From the NCBI GenBank assembly GCA_015056815.1, contig SVFN01000006.1, positions 62,001 to 126,000 of the forward strand: 64,000 bases of DNA, written 5' to 3'. Positions 36,901 to 45,061 of this stretch are shown here, piece after piece. Source of the stretch: Lachnospiraceae bacterium. Lineage in GTDB: Bacteria; Bacillota; Clostridia; Lachnospirales; Lachnospiraceae. The stretch's first letter is position 1; every line of letters begins with the position of its first letter. The notes beneath the pieces were generated by a model. It was not told the DNA's origin. It was given only the letters and a program-made list of their open reading frames with translations, and ran no database searches. The position numbers and the translations under genes are program-made.

Positions 36901-36964
36901 CCGCTAAGATCATACATCCAATATCTCTTTTTCCGATCGTAAGCTTTCGTATACTGCGAAACAT
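33926..36964 (-). CDS. Fusion protein: beta-propeller, CACHE-like sensor and MFS transporter
   Basis: 1012 residues. TM1 (about 16-34) is followed by an extracytoplasmic propeller of about 310 residues with NHL-type blades (SMDEAGNIYVINAGKSELLKI, VAVDAQGNIYVSDVQW). Two TM helices (about 355-412) precede an extracytoplasmic sensor-like domain of about 165 residues, ending in SYVYAKSPVIGTDGEVIGVV, typical of CACHE/PAS-like folds. One TM follows, then a complete MFS domain of 12 predicted helices (about 615-1005). The MFS half retains GLVMNGLSIIVANQENEQDQ and similar MFS loops. I know of no characterised protein with this order. AAGGAG precedes ATG 36964, 32 nt after the second exporter gene, so it is the last cistron of the exporter operon. 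Possible roles are a ligand-gated transporter or a transporter-derived receptor for the exported peptide (inference). Confidence 0.85.
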   Translation of the reverse strand: MFRSIRKLTIGKRDIGCMILAAFLLVFALLDWWFLPYEGILHRGIDSPYYTSMDEAGNIYVINAGKSELLKISKEGKITARMSYATHEEDTFGEANEVAVDAQGNIYVSDVQWNDTGLGIAMERILRFDPKGHFKDVIYDADYSECMVTKKHLFSLRKMGDGVAFAAVDPTSPVIEVWQAEPDDTEARKVQSIEWEEAESAQYVSVEAPDKVYVISKRGDVYALEGAEQRRVYAIGAYNYLLPYQMTIASDGMPYMTDICNQSVYSITEETVGEEMQVNKTKLKLAYDAKDLQKLTGLDMNEAVLQTINAVDVDGETMLCITTNVGFAVIRVSDGMCRTYETIPYTASLQCFLVLRYVTGMLALAICCYYLLVLLLYLLKAGVLQKNKASIILIGGVMFSGLFVMTSMLNKFRDNYIDSQINGICTVTQIASNIIDKEAFAAVQYPADYQSENYEVLRYNMEQLIDTTSDYSGNMYCNLVKMVGDRCYAFAYLDNSIGAYYPLDEKERHEVRQVYETKKIFINDGKADATGSYVYAKSPVIGTDGEVIGVVEIGMVSDTLTGIVDQMRMEIMVHILLALVIGVFFLNEAYAFTSDLKHWKNRRNMVGKDIFPIPFLRILTFFCALAYNMPTSFLPVYVGSFYKESLPFSEELAASLPLTVNFAMIGIMAVFCTGLLRKLGFRFTMFLGGICCVIGDSCMALSMNWWMAAGGLLLNGIGCGLVMNGLSIIVANQENEQDQTDGFAIINGTMLSGMICGTVVGATLAEDLGEGHMFFVSGGLWLALGILILIVGRHFKMAAQMEKRETTKKKEGKNAGRTQTGKKVNPLFSMQILGFLLLVVIPYVIVNGFTSYFLPVFGDSYGLTESQTSLFLVMNCLVGIFMSGALTDVCMKHLGKASIYLSSALSLGAVLVFGYFQNLYMLAFALFMLGAAKSFGATTRELVFCAQPKVDEMGDDKAMGYYNFADNMGESLGTVVFGAISRIGFISGMWILTGASAVMLAVFAGSEGRNKK

Positions 36965-36996
36965 ATAAAAACTCCTTTTTCGTGAATATCGTATTT

Positions 36997-39144
36997 TTAA
37001 GTCAGCTGCCTTTGTGCCATACTTGCAAACATGCCATTTTTTGCCATGAGTTGTTCATAATTACCTTCTTCCACGATCCGCCCTTTATCCAGGTAAATAA
37101 TACGGTCGCAATCCTTGATCGTGGAAAGTCTGTGGGCAATGACCAGTCTGGTACATTTCAGCTCCTTCAACGTCTTTACCACCGTCTCCTGCGTCCGGTT
37201 GTCAAGGGCAGAGGTCGCTTCATCAAACAAAAGGACATCCGGATTCGATGCGATCGCACGCGCGATCAGGATTCTCTGCTTCTGTCCGCCGGAGACACCG
37301 CCCCCATCCTCGGAAAGCATGGTATACATCCCCATGGGCATTTTCTCGATATCTTCCGCCACCCCGGCACGTTCTGCCGCATTCCATGCCTGATCCATGG
37401 TCAGATTCGGTGCACAAATGGCAATATTGGAATAAATATCTCCCGAGAAAAGGCTTCCGTTTTGCAGAACGACACCGATCCTTTTCCGTAACGAAGGCAG
37501 ATCCAGTCCCTGAATATCCTTCCCGTCATAATAGACTGTCCCGCTCTCCGGCTTTTCAAAGCCAAGAAGCAGACGCATCAGGGTGGACTTACCGCATCCG
37601 GAGCTTCCCACGATCCCCAGATACTCGCCCTCTTTTATATGGAGACTCAAGCCGTTCAATACGTATGGCATCTTTGTGGTATAGCGGAACATCACACTGT
37701 TTAATTCGATCTCTCCCTGCATTTTCTCCACATATTCACCGTCTCCGTAACGCTCCGGCATCTCTTCCATGATCGGTCTTACCATATCCACAGAGGGCTT
37801 TAAGGCACCAAACTGGAACCCGAAATTCGCCAGAGCCAGTACCGACATGGAAAAAGAGGCAAACGCTGTCTGAAATGCGATATAAGAAGACGCACTCAAG
37901 CCGTTTTTCCACGCCAAATAGTACAGACAGATACTCCCTCCCAGTGAGATGGCATATCCAAACACATCCGAGATCTGCAAAAAAAATGCCGGCAAAAGAG
38001 GAACCTCTTTCCAAAACTGTGCCCATTTCGCATAGGCGCGCACCTCAGCTCCGGCAGTCCGGATCTTGGTAATACCGCCGATCATCTGATACAAAAAACC
38101 GGTGACTTTATTGTTCTTCTCGTTCATTTTCTTGCTTCTGCTTATCTGCAGGTATCCGGTAACGGCGATGTTAACGAGCATGACCAGAATGATCACGATA
38201 GACGGCAGCACCAACGCCGGTGCGAACCATGAGATCTGCACCACATATATCACCGACAAGAGTGCTGTCAGCGCCGTCGGGATCAGTCCGCCTCCTAAAA
38301 TATCGCAGATTGTGTTGACCGCATTCGCACGATTGTATAATTCTCCGGCATCATACTGCTTAAAAAAAGGAGCCGGAAGCGTAAACAGTCTGTTCCAGAT
38401 CGCGCTCTGACCGGCCAGTCTCATCTTGAAACCGATCTGTGACACACTGATATTACGTGCCAGCCGTATGAGCGCCGCGAAGATCACGGAGCTTACTACC
38501 AAAACGACGATCCCTGGAAGCTCCCTGACTGTCCCGGAAGGAATGACGTTGTTGTATACGATCTGATTGATATACGGCATGATCAGACCGCACAGTTCCA
38601 AAAGAATACTGATGACAACGATCATCACGACATCCGACACGCCAAGACTTGAAAGCAAAAACTTCCAGAACACCTTCATGCCGGTCTCATCTGCCGGAAG
38701 CGGTTTATAAAAGCAATAGCCGACAGACCCGATCTGTTCCCTTCTTTTTGGAGATAACGGAATCGGTCCCTCAAAGGTATCCTCCATATACTCGCCGTTC
38801 CTGCCCGGGAGCAATACCACACTTTCGCCCTCTTTGTCCGCAGCGAGCACCGGAAGTGCTGCCTGTTTCCACCATTTTCCTTCCAGCATGATACGACGCA
38901 TTAAAAGTCCGCTTCGCCTTAGTCTGTAGGTAAAAGCCTCTTCCGCTTTGATCTTGGCCGGCACTTCCACCGCCGGAAGGCCAAAATAAGCTATGATCGC
39001 CTCTAAAGCCTCCGAGTCGGTCTGTCTGCCGTCTGCGTTCTCATCGGTCCGTCCTTTTTTATGCACGATCGGAGTGTAAAGTTCCTCCACCGAATGTAGA
39101 AGAAGTGCTTTTTCTGTTTTTTTCCTATCCTGAATCCTGCTCAC
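36997..39144 (-). CDS. NHLM-type peptide exporter, ABC transporter/ATPase subunit without peptidase
   Basis: 715 residues. An N-terminal soluble region of about 155 residues replaces the C39 peptidase. A six-helix exporter domain follows (first helix DVVMIVVISILLELCGLI), then an ATPase with GIVGSSGCGKSTLMRLLLG, signature VSGGQKQRILIARA and Walker B DVLLFDEATSALDN. The pairing with a C39-bearing ABC protein and a HlyD protein matches the NHLM (nitrile-hydratase-leader) bacteriocin export set, in which two ABC halves are encoded side by side. The start is GTG at 39144, preceded by AGGAG 6 nt upstream. It probably forms a heterodimer with the next exporter half. Confidence 0.9.
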   Translation of the reverse strand: MSRIQDRKKTEKALLLHSVEELYTPIVHKKGRTDENADGRQTDSEALEAIIAYFGLPAVEVPAKIKAEEAFTYRLRRSGLLMRRIMLEGKWWKQAALPVLAADKEGESVVLLPGRNGEYMEDTFEGPIPLSPKRREQIGSVGYCFYKPLPADETGMKVFWKFLLSSLGVSDVVMIVVISILLELCGLIMPYINQIVYNNVIPSGTVRELPGIVVLVVSSVIFAALIRLARNISVSQIGFKMRLAGQSAIWNRLFTLPAPFFKQYDAGELYNRANAVNTICDILGGGLIPTALTALLSVIYVVQISWFAPALVLPSIVIILVMLVNIAVTGYLQISRSKKMNEKNNKVTGFLYQMIGGITKIRTAGAEVRAYAKWAQFWKEVPLLPAFFLQISDVFGYAISLGGSICLYYLAWKNGLSASSYIAFQTAFASFSMSVLALANFGFQFGALKPSVDMVRPIMEEMPERYGDGEYVEKMQGEIELNSVMFRYTTKMPYVLNGLSLHIKEGEYLGIVGSSGCGKSTLMRLLLGFEKPESGTVYYDGKDIQGLDLPSLRKRIGVVLQNGSLFSGDIYSNIAICAPNLTMDQAWNAAERAGVAEDIEKMPMGMYTMLSEDGGGVSGGQKQRILIARAIASNPDVLLFDEATSALDNRTQETVVKTLKELKCTRLVIAHRLSTIKDCDRIIYLDKGRIVEEGNYEQLMAKNGMFASMAQRQLT

Positions 39145-39221
39145 TTCGCTCTCCTATCTGATTATTACCGGTATCCGTCCCAAACCATTACCGTTATGCT
39201 TCTTTCTCTTACGTCTTTCAA

Positions 39222-41372
39222 TCAATCCGCCCTTACTAACGCCGCATAATCTCCATCCAGTTCCATCAGCGTCTCATGCGTTCCCCTTTCCACAATCTCG
39301 CCATCCTTAAGCAGAATGATCTCATCCGCATCACGGATCGTAGATAAGCGGTGTGCCACGATAAAACAGGTGATCCTGCGCCTTCGTACCGCTTCCATGA
39401 TCTTTTTTTCTGTCATAACATCCAGTGCGGAAGTCGCCTCATCCATGATCAGCACAGAAGGGTTCGCCGCAAAAGCCCGTGCGATCTCAATCCTCTGTCT
39501 CTGCCCTCCCGAAAAATCAGTGCCGCCTTCATGCACCATGTAATCATAACCATCCTGTCTCAGCATAATATCATCATGAATGCAGGCATCCTTACAGGCC
39601 TGTATCACAGTCTCTTCATCCGCTTCTTTGTTCCACATGGTCACATTATCCCGGATCGTACCGGCAAACAGAGAAATATTCTGGTCAACCACTGCCACGG
39701 AATCCGTAAAGGTATAGTGATCGATCTGTTCGATCGGGATTCCGTCATACAGAATCTGTCCGGAATTTGGCCGGTACAGACCGCACATGAGCTTTGCCAG
39801 TGTCGATTTGCCGCTGCCGCTTCCTCCCGAGAACGCGATCATGTCCCCCGGCTTTGCCTGAATGGAAATATCCTGTAAAAGCGGTTTTGTCACAGGGCTG
39901 TATCCAAAGTGAATATTTTGGAGCTCCACAGCACCACTTAATCTTTCCACTGCGCATGCTTCCTGTGAAAAAAGATTTTTTTCCGTGACCGCCTCTTCGA
40001 AATTCAGTACATCCCAGATGCGCTCCACACTTCCGGAGATCTCACCCGCCGCCTGCATACAGCCTGTCAGAGAATCAACCGGTCCAAAGAACATCTGTAC
40101 AAAGGACTGAAATGCCACCAGCAATCCCACCGTCTGCCTTCCTTCAAAGATCAGACGGATCCCGATGATCAGGATCGTCACATTGCAAAGACCTTCCAGC
40201 AAGAGCGGCAGTGCGCCAAGATACAGCCGGTTTTTCTTTAACGCCAGTACGGCATTATCATATTTCGCCTGATAACCTAAGATCTTCCCGACCAGTTCTC
40301 CCTCCGCTCCGCTGGATTTGACCGTCTCTACCATGGAAATGCCGGAGAGCATCATACCGGACATTTTTCCCTGATCGCGCCCGATGCTGCGTGCAATGTT
40401 TCCATTGCCTGCAGCGATGAACAGGATCAAAAAGACCTGGATCATGCCGACCGCCAATGTGACAAGTGCCATCCTGACATCTAACACCAGCATCAGCAAA
40501 AACAGCACTGCTAACAGCAGAAATTCCATAAAAGCCGGCACCATACGATCAAATAACAGATTGGCAACCTCTGTATTTCCCTCTGCACGGGAAACAATGT
40601 CACCGTCAAATCTCTGTGCATAAAACTGCGCCGGAAGCCGCAGCATCTTCCAGACAAAAGAGGATGTCGAGCGGATCTGATATCTGGCCTTTAAGCGTGC
40701 CAGAAATACATTTTTCAAGCCGCCCGTCAAAACTCCCGCCACACAGGCTGCCGCCATGATCATAAGAAGCGGTTTCAGCCAGTCTGCAGACTTTCCAAGC
40801 AGGATCTTATCTGCAAAGATCTTATAAAAGATCGGCGGCAGAAGTTGCAGCAAAGTAAAAATCGTACCCATGACAACGATCATGAACACCGGTTTTCCCA
40901 TACCATGAAAACCCTTTATCAAATACTCCGTACTGTTTTTCGGACGTCCTTCCTTTACAAAATTCTCACCCGGCGAAAACGTCAGGACAATACCGGTAAA
41001 GGAACGCACAAACGTATCCCAATCCACTTTTACCCTGCCGGAAGCCGGATCATTGAGGATCGCCTTATCCTTGTCAAATCCGCAAAGCACCACGAAATGG
41101 TTAAAATTCCAGTGAATGATCACCGGGAAATCTGTATGTTCCCGCAGCTGCTCTGCACTCTCCTTAAAAGCGGATGTCTCCATCCCATGCCGTCTGGCTG
41201 CCAGAATAATATATTTGGCGGTACTGCCGTCACGTGTCACATTGCAGTCCACCCTCATTTTTTCAAGAGGGATATATCTTCCATAATAGCCCAGTACCAT
41301 CGCAAGCGATGCAGCGCCGCATTCCACAGCCTCCATCTGTAGGATGACCGGAACTTTCCGTTTCACCTTCAT
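39222..41372 (-). CDS. NHLM-type peptide exporter, ABC transporter with N-terminal C39 leader peptidase
   Basis: 716 residues. The N-terminal C39 cysteine peptidase (about 1-140) has Cys18 (VECGAAS), His92 (NFNHFVVL) and Asp108 (LNDPASG). The exporter TM domain (about 160-450) is followed by an ATPase with [28 protein letters not shown] and LIMDEATSALDV. C39 exporters cut their substrate after a double glycine and translocate the mature peptide. The one gene in the window encoding such a leader is at 54119-54280. The gene lies 9 nt after the HlyD gene, so it is tightly cotranscribed. Confidence 0.94.
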   Translation of the reverse strand: MKVKRKVPVILQMEAVECGAASLAMVLGYYGRYIPLEKMRVDCNVTRDGSTAKYIILAARRHGMETSAFKESAEQLREHTDFPVIIHWNFNHFVVLCGFDKDKAILNDPASGRVKVDWDTFVRSFTGIVLTFSPGENFVKEGRPKNSTEYLIKGFHGMGKPVFMIVVMGTIFTLLQLLPPIFYKIFADKILLGKSADWLKPLLMIMAAACVAGVLTGGLKNVFLARLKARYQIRSTSSFVWKMLRLPAQFYAQRFDGDIVSRAEGNTEVANLLFDRMVPAFMEFLLLAVLFLLMLVLDVRMALVTLAVGMIQVFLILFIAAGNGNIARSIGRDQGKMSGMMLSGISMVETVKSSGAEGELVGKILGYQAKYDNAVLALKKNRLYLGALPLLLEGLCNVTILIIGIRLIFEGRQTVGLLVAFQSFVQMFFGPVDSLTGCMQAAGEISGSVERIWDVLNFEEAVTEKNLFSQEACAVERLSGAVELQNIHFGYSPVTKPLLQDISIQAKPGDMIAFSGGSGSGKSTLAKLMCGLYRPNSGQILYDGIPIEQIDHYTFTDSVAVVDQNISLFAGTIRDNVTMWNKEADEETVIQACKDACIHDDIMLRQDGYDYMVHEGGTDFSGGQRQRIEIARAFAANPSVLIMDEATSALDVMTEKKIMEAVRRRRITCFIVAHRLSTIRDADEIILLKDGEIVERGTHETLMELDGDYAALVRAD

Positions 41373-41381
41373 GCTATCTCC

Positions 41382-42287
41382 TTAATTTGCCAACAACAGT
41401 TCATAGGGATGATACTCCTGTTTTAAGATCCGTACTTTGCACTGATCACCGGAGCGGATCGTCAGGCTTTTTCCTTTTTCATTCGACCAACGGTAATTTC
41501 CATCCTCGTCCGATGCAACCCCCAACTGGATCGTAACCCGGACACTGTTTTTCGAAGGGATCAGCTCCTCCACATAATCCATCGTACCCATATGCTTGAT
41601 GATACTGTTTTCCGTCACAAGGTTCGAAGAAATATCGGAGATCATTCCTTCCATATAACCATATTCTTCTCTGGTCACATAAGAAGGGGTGATCTGCGCC
41701 TCCATACCGACTTCCAATGCTCCGGCTTCTTCTTTGGGTACATAGATATAGACCTCATTATAACTGTCGCCCGGAACGACCGTCGCAACACATTCCCCCG
41801 CCTGTACGGCACTCTCCCTAAGTCCGATACTCTGGATCACGCCGTCTGTACTGCTGAGCAGGATCAGCTTGCTGTTCTCATCCATGATCTGCATTTCCAG
41901 TGCTTCGTATTCCGGCGTCCCCTTTTTCAGTTCCTTCTTCTGTTCATTTAACTGGGCGATCTTCGCAGTCAGTTCTTCGTTGGAAAGAACCGCAATGATA
42001 TCACCCTCCGCTACCACATCGCCTTCCTTGACCAGAGTATCCTGTATGATCCCGTCCACATCGGCATTTAACCTTAGCACATTATTATGATCAAAGATCA
42101 CGCCGGCATATTCCTCACCACTGGAAACATTTCCCACAAACAGCCACAGGATCACGGCTGCCGTCCCTACTAAGATTGCCGCAAAAATCGCCCAGGTTCC
42201 GTTTCCGATCAATTTTACCTGTTTATCCAACTGTTCCGGAGAGGACAATTCCTGTATGGCCTCCTGATTAAACAATTCATTATTCAT
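41382..42287 (-). CDS. HlyD-family secretion protein of the peptide exporter
   Basis: 301 residues. One TM helix (about 35-58; WAIFAAILVGTAAVILWLFV) anchors an extracytoplasmic body. This has a split biotinyl-lipoyl motif (NADVDGIIQDTLVKEGDVVAEGD) flanking a short coiled coil (KIAQLNEQKKELKKG), then beta-barrel and C-terminal regions. It matches NHLM-type HlyD proteins, which link the ABC exporter to the cell exterior. ATG 42287 is preferred over an upstream in-frame start that would overlap the binding-protein gene; GCGGAGC precedes it. Spacing to neighbours is 7 and 9 nt. Confidence 0.88.
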   Translation of the reverse strand: MNNELFNQEAIQELSSPEQLDKQVKLIGNGTWAIFAAILVGTAAVILWLFVGNVSSGEEYAGVIFDHNNVLRLNADVDGIIQDTLVKEGDVVAEGDIIAVLSNEELTAKIAQLNEQKKELKKGTPEYEALEMQIMDENSKLILLSSTDGVIQSIGLRESAVQAGECVATVVPGDSYNEVYIYVPKEEAGALEVGMEAQITPSYVTREEYGYMEGMISDISSNLVTENSIIKHMGTMDYVEELIPSKNSVRVTIQLGVASDEDGNYRWSNEKGKSLTIRSGDQCKVRILKQEYHPYELLLAN

Positions 42288-42294
42288 GCTCCGC

Positions 42295-43449
42295 TTACTC
42301 CTTTGGTATGAATTCTCCGTTATGACATTCATAGACCGGACATTCCTTCACGGTCAGACATCCGTTCTCATCAAAACGGATCGATCCGGAAACGCCCCGG
42401 TATCCTGCCGGATCCTTGATCTGTTTCATCAGTGCCTGACTGTCATTTCCGGTCTTCTGCCAGTATTTGCCAAGCATCTTAAACAGATCGTAATACTGTA
42501 CTGCTGCTGTGGTAAAACCGGTCTTTGCGTATTCTTCGTACCGGTTTATAAACTGCGCTAACTCTTCGGTCATCAAATAAGGGTAACTCGGAATGATCGT
42601 CACATTTTCCAGATTACTGCCATACTCTTTGAGTATCCCTTCACTGTCCAGTGCATAATCTCCCACTAACATCAGTCCTTTGGACTTCTGACCAAGCTGC
42701 CCCAACAGCCATGCACAGTCTTCCTGGTCATAGAAGTTTGCCACCACGGTGTCGACCTGAAGCTGATCACATTTCCACAAAAGTCCTGCAAGCTCTTCAT
42801 CCTGGAACGGTCCTGTCTGGGTGTATACCACTTTCGTCTTTTCGTCATCCCCGACAACCGCCTGTAATCCCCGTATCTCATCCTGTTCAAAGGTCGTATC
42901 GGAATGACAGAGTGCGATATTGGAAGCCCCGTTTTCCAGCAGGTATCTTCCAATCCTTCTGCCGATCGCCTTGCCGCTTAAGAAGTCTGCAACAAAGTAA
43001 TCGTATTCCTGCTCCGCGACCTCATCATAACATCCCATAGTCACGATAAACGGCTTCCCGGCCTCCTCAAAAAACGGCATTTCCGGTCCGATCGACTCAA
43101 AGTTCTGAAAGCTGATGACGATATCCACTTCCGGATCTTTTGCCAGGGATTCCGCCAATGCGATTCCCTTAACATAGTCTCCGTCATCATCCACACGTTT
43201 GACGCTGACCTTCAATCCGCTTTCCTTCTCAAGCTCTTCCATCGCCAGTTTCATTCCCTTATCAATTCCCTCATCGGAATAATAATAAGAGCCACTGTCC
43301 AGTATGACCACCGCAATCCCTTCATGCACGGCTTCCGGTTGCTTTTCTTTCATCTTGATGCGAAGTCCCGCATATATTGCCGCCCCCGCCAGTACAAAAA
43401 ACACTGCCAGACCAACTATGACCCTGATTACTGCTTTTTTCCCTTTCAT
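42295..43449 (-). CDS. Membrane-anchored type I periplasmic-binding protein (Leu/Ile/Val-receptor type) in the exporter operon
   Basis: 384 residues. An uncleaved N-terminal TM segment (VIRVIVGLAVFFVLAGAAIYA) is followed by a two-lobed Peripla_BP_6-like fold (VVILDSGSYYYSDEGIDKGMKLA at the start, GVSGSIRFDENGCLTV near the end). There is no lipobox and no permease or ATPase partner for import in this operon. A binding protein inside an exporter operon suggests it binds the exported peptide or another cue and passes the signal on by contact (inference). ATG 43449 has GGAGAGG close upstream, 22 nt after the previous gene. Confidence 0.82.
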   Translation of the reverse strand: MKGKKAVIRVIVGLAVFFVLAGAAIYAGLRIKMKEKQPEAVHEGIAVVILDSGSYYYSDEGIDKGMKLAMEELEKESGLKVSVKRVDDDGDYVKGIALAESLAKDPEVDIVISFQNFESIGPEMPFFEEAGKPFIVTMGCYDEVAEQEYDYFVADFLSGKAIGRRIGRYLLENGASNIALCHSDTTFEQDEIRGLQAVVGDDEKTKVVYTQTGPFQDEELAGLLWKCDQLQVDTVVANFYDQEDCAWLLGQLGQKSKGLMLVGDYALDSEGILKEYGSNLENVTIIPSYPYLMTEELAQFINRYEEYAKTGFTTAAVQYYDLFKMLGKYWQKTGNDSQALMKQIKDPAGYRGVSGSIRFDENGCLTVKECPVYECHNGEFIPKE

Positions 43450-43471
43450 CGTCCTCTCCTTCATTGTGTTT

Positions 43472-44821
43472 TTAACGGTAGTCCTTATATTCAAATGCAG
43501 AATTGTATATGGTATGCTTTCCATCCCTGCTTAAGTATTCCGGATATAAAATCTGTGTCAGACGTATATCCCCTTTGTGGATCTTATTGCACTTTCGTCC
43601 CGAATCCGTCTCGTCCACACTGTCCAGCTGGACAATACTCTTTGTTCCGTATACATAATAGGGCAGCGCTAACATTGTGATATAATCAATCACGGAATCC
43701 TTTTTCCCGCTGATGTTTGTGATTTTCTGGATATAGCCGGAATTCTCAATATAGGGGTTTCGCTTTTCATAAAACAGGGAAACCAGTCTTTCATTCCTTG
43801 CATGTAATACACAATACTCCACCGATGGATGATCTGATGCAATCGTTTCGATGTACTCCAGATAAAGATCACTGATACGGAAACACTCCTCTTTAAAACG
43901 CTCCATAGACTCAGTATACAACTCTTCTTTTAATCCGTGAAGATCACTGGAAGCATATTTAAAATAGGAAATGTCCGGAAGTGGAATAACCACCCTCGCC
44001 CGAAAAACCTCTGCAAATGCAAAAAGATAACGGATGCTGTCATATTCCTGTCTGGTGATACCGTTCTTACGGTTTTCAATCCTTACCGAGCGGATATCTT
44101 CCCTATGTCTCGCCGTAAACTGTTCCAGGGTTTCTTCTGTCTGGTCTTCATTCAGACATCTCCTTCCACAGCAGCTGTCAAACAGGATCTCCCTGCCATC
44201 CTCCATACCGATATGAATGATCACCTCATCCATTCCGAACAGACATGGTCCGCCTACCATTCCGATCTGCTCCCCATATCCTACCGCTTCTTCCAGGGCT
44301 TTCAGATTCGAAATAAACAGTGGATGTTTCTTCACATGTTCCAGCCTCAGTTTTTCAAGCTGCCCCAGCCTCTTTTTCAGATCCTCGATCCAGGAGATAA
44401 ATACCGTATTTTTATAGCACAGGACTTTTTTTTCCTTCCATGCAAATCCAAGCTGTGCTTCCACCTGCTTTTCCAGTTCTTCTCCCAGATGATTGATCTT
44501 CTTGGAGATTTCTTTGCGCTCCTGCCTCAAAGCCAACATCTGTTCTTCGGAAACCTTTTTCTCCTTCAATTGCTTTTTAACAGCCCTCAGTCTCTCCTTC
44601 GAACGGTTGTATTCCTCACACTGTGCATACACTTCCATTTGTGTAGCATAATATTCCTGCAAGACATTAAAATCTTCCACTGCCTTCTCCGCACTGACAC
44701 TTTCTACAAAATCTCCCACCGTCAGTTTATAATCCATCACGCTCTCCGGTGTATCCAGATAAATGCTTTCCTGCCTGTCTGTTCCTTTTTTTGCCAATTC
44801 TTCCCGCACTGTTGTCAGCAT
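43472..44821 (-). CDS. Uncharacterised 449-residue protein heading the exporter operon
   Basis: I do not recognise a family. What can be seen: no signal peptide or TM helix, so probably cytoplasmic; a strongly charged coiled coil over about residues 75-135 (KERLRAVKKQLKEKK, ERKEISKKINHLGEELEKQ); and a central beta-rich part with the cysteine cluster SCCGRRC near residue 225, possibly a metal or disulfide site. The C-terminal half is alpha/beta and rich in aromatic residues (RVVIPLPDISYFKYASS, ALPYYVYGTKS). It opens the operon of exporter and sensor-like genes with AAAGGAGAT before ATG 44821. A role in precursor handling, regulation of the exporter or immunity would fit the context, but none is shown by the sequence. 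Confidence 0.75.
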   Translation of the reverse strand: MLTTVREELAKKGTDRQESIYLDTPESVMDYKLTVGDFVESVSAEKAVEDFNVLQEYYATQMEVYAQCEEYNRSKERLRAVKKQLKEKKVSEEQMLALRQERKEISKKINHLGEELEKQVEAQLGFAWKEKKVLCYKNTVFISWIEDLKKRLGQLEKLRLEHVKKHPLFISNLKALEEAVGYGEQIGMVGGPCLFGMDEVIIHIGMEDGREILFDSCCGRRCLNEDQTEETLEQFTARHREDIRSVRIENRKNGITRQEYDSIRYLFAFAEVFRARVVIPLPDISYFKYASSDLHGLKEELYTESMERFKEECFRISDLYLEYIETIASDHPSVEYCVLHARNERLVSLFYEKRNPYIENSGYIQKITNISGKKDSVIDYITMLALPYYVYGTKSIVQLDSVDETDSGRKCNKIHKGDIRLTQILYPEYLSRDGKHTIYNSAFEYKDYR

Positions 44822-44918
44822 ATCATATCTCCTTTGCTTCCATCCTGCATTCTTCTGTCTGCAAAATACTTTTGTGTTACGAAGATTCTTTTATTTTCCA
44901 GTCTTCCTGACACAAAAA

Positions 44919-44974
44919 CACTTTCCAATATTTCGAAGAACAGGAATAGGAAAGTGCCCTTACAGACACTTTCC
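44919..44974 (-). promoter_or_regulatory. Three-arm hairpin set in the leader of the exporter operon
   Basis: In transcript order GGAAAGTG (44967-44974), CACTTTCC (44949-44956) and GGAAAGTG (44919-44926) occur. The middle arm can pair with either outer arm, giving two mutually exclusive 8-bp hairpins, the usual design of an attenuator. It may simply terminate the giant-gene transcript. A TATAAT with a weak -35 lies upstream near 45015. Confidence 0.45.
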
Positions 44975-45061
44975 TCTCCCATTCCGTTGCAGTACGTGAT
45001 TGTCAATATATCCTATTATACTTCAATCTGACTGTTTTGTCTTTTGAATCTTAATGATTGT

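Noticed and set aside
36997-44821. Classical modified-bacteriocin (lanthipeptide/thiazole) cluster
   Set aside because: Exporter genes fit, but there is no LanM, YcaO, radical-SAM or nitrile-hydratase-like precursor gene, and the core lacks Cys.
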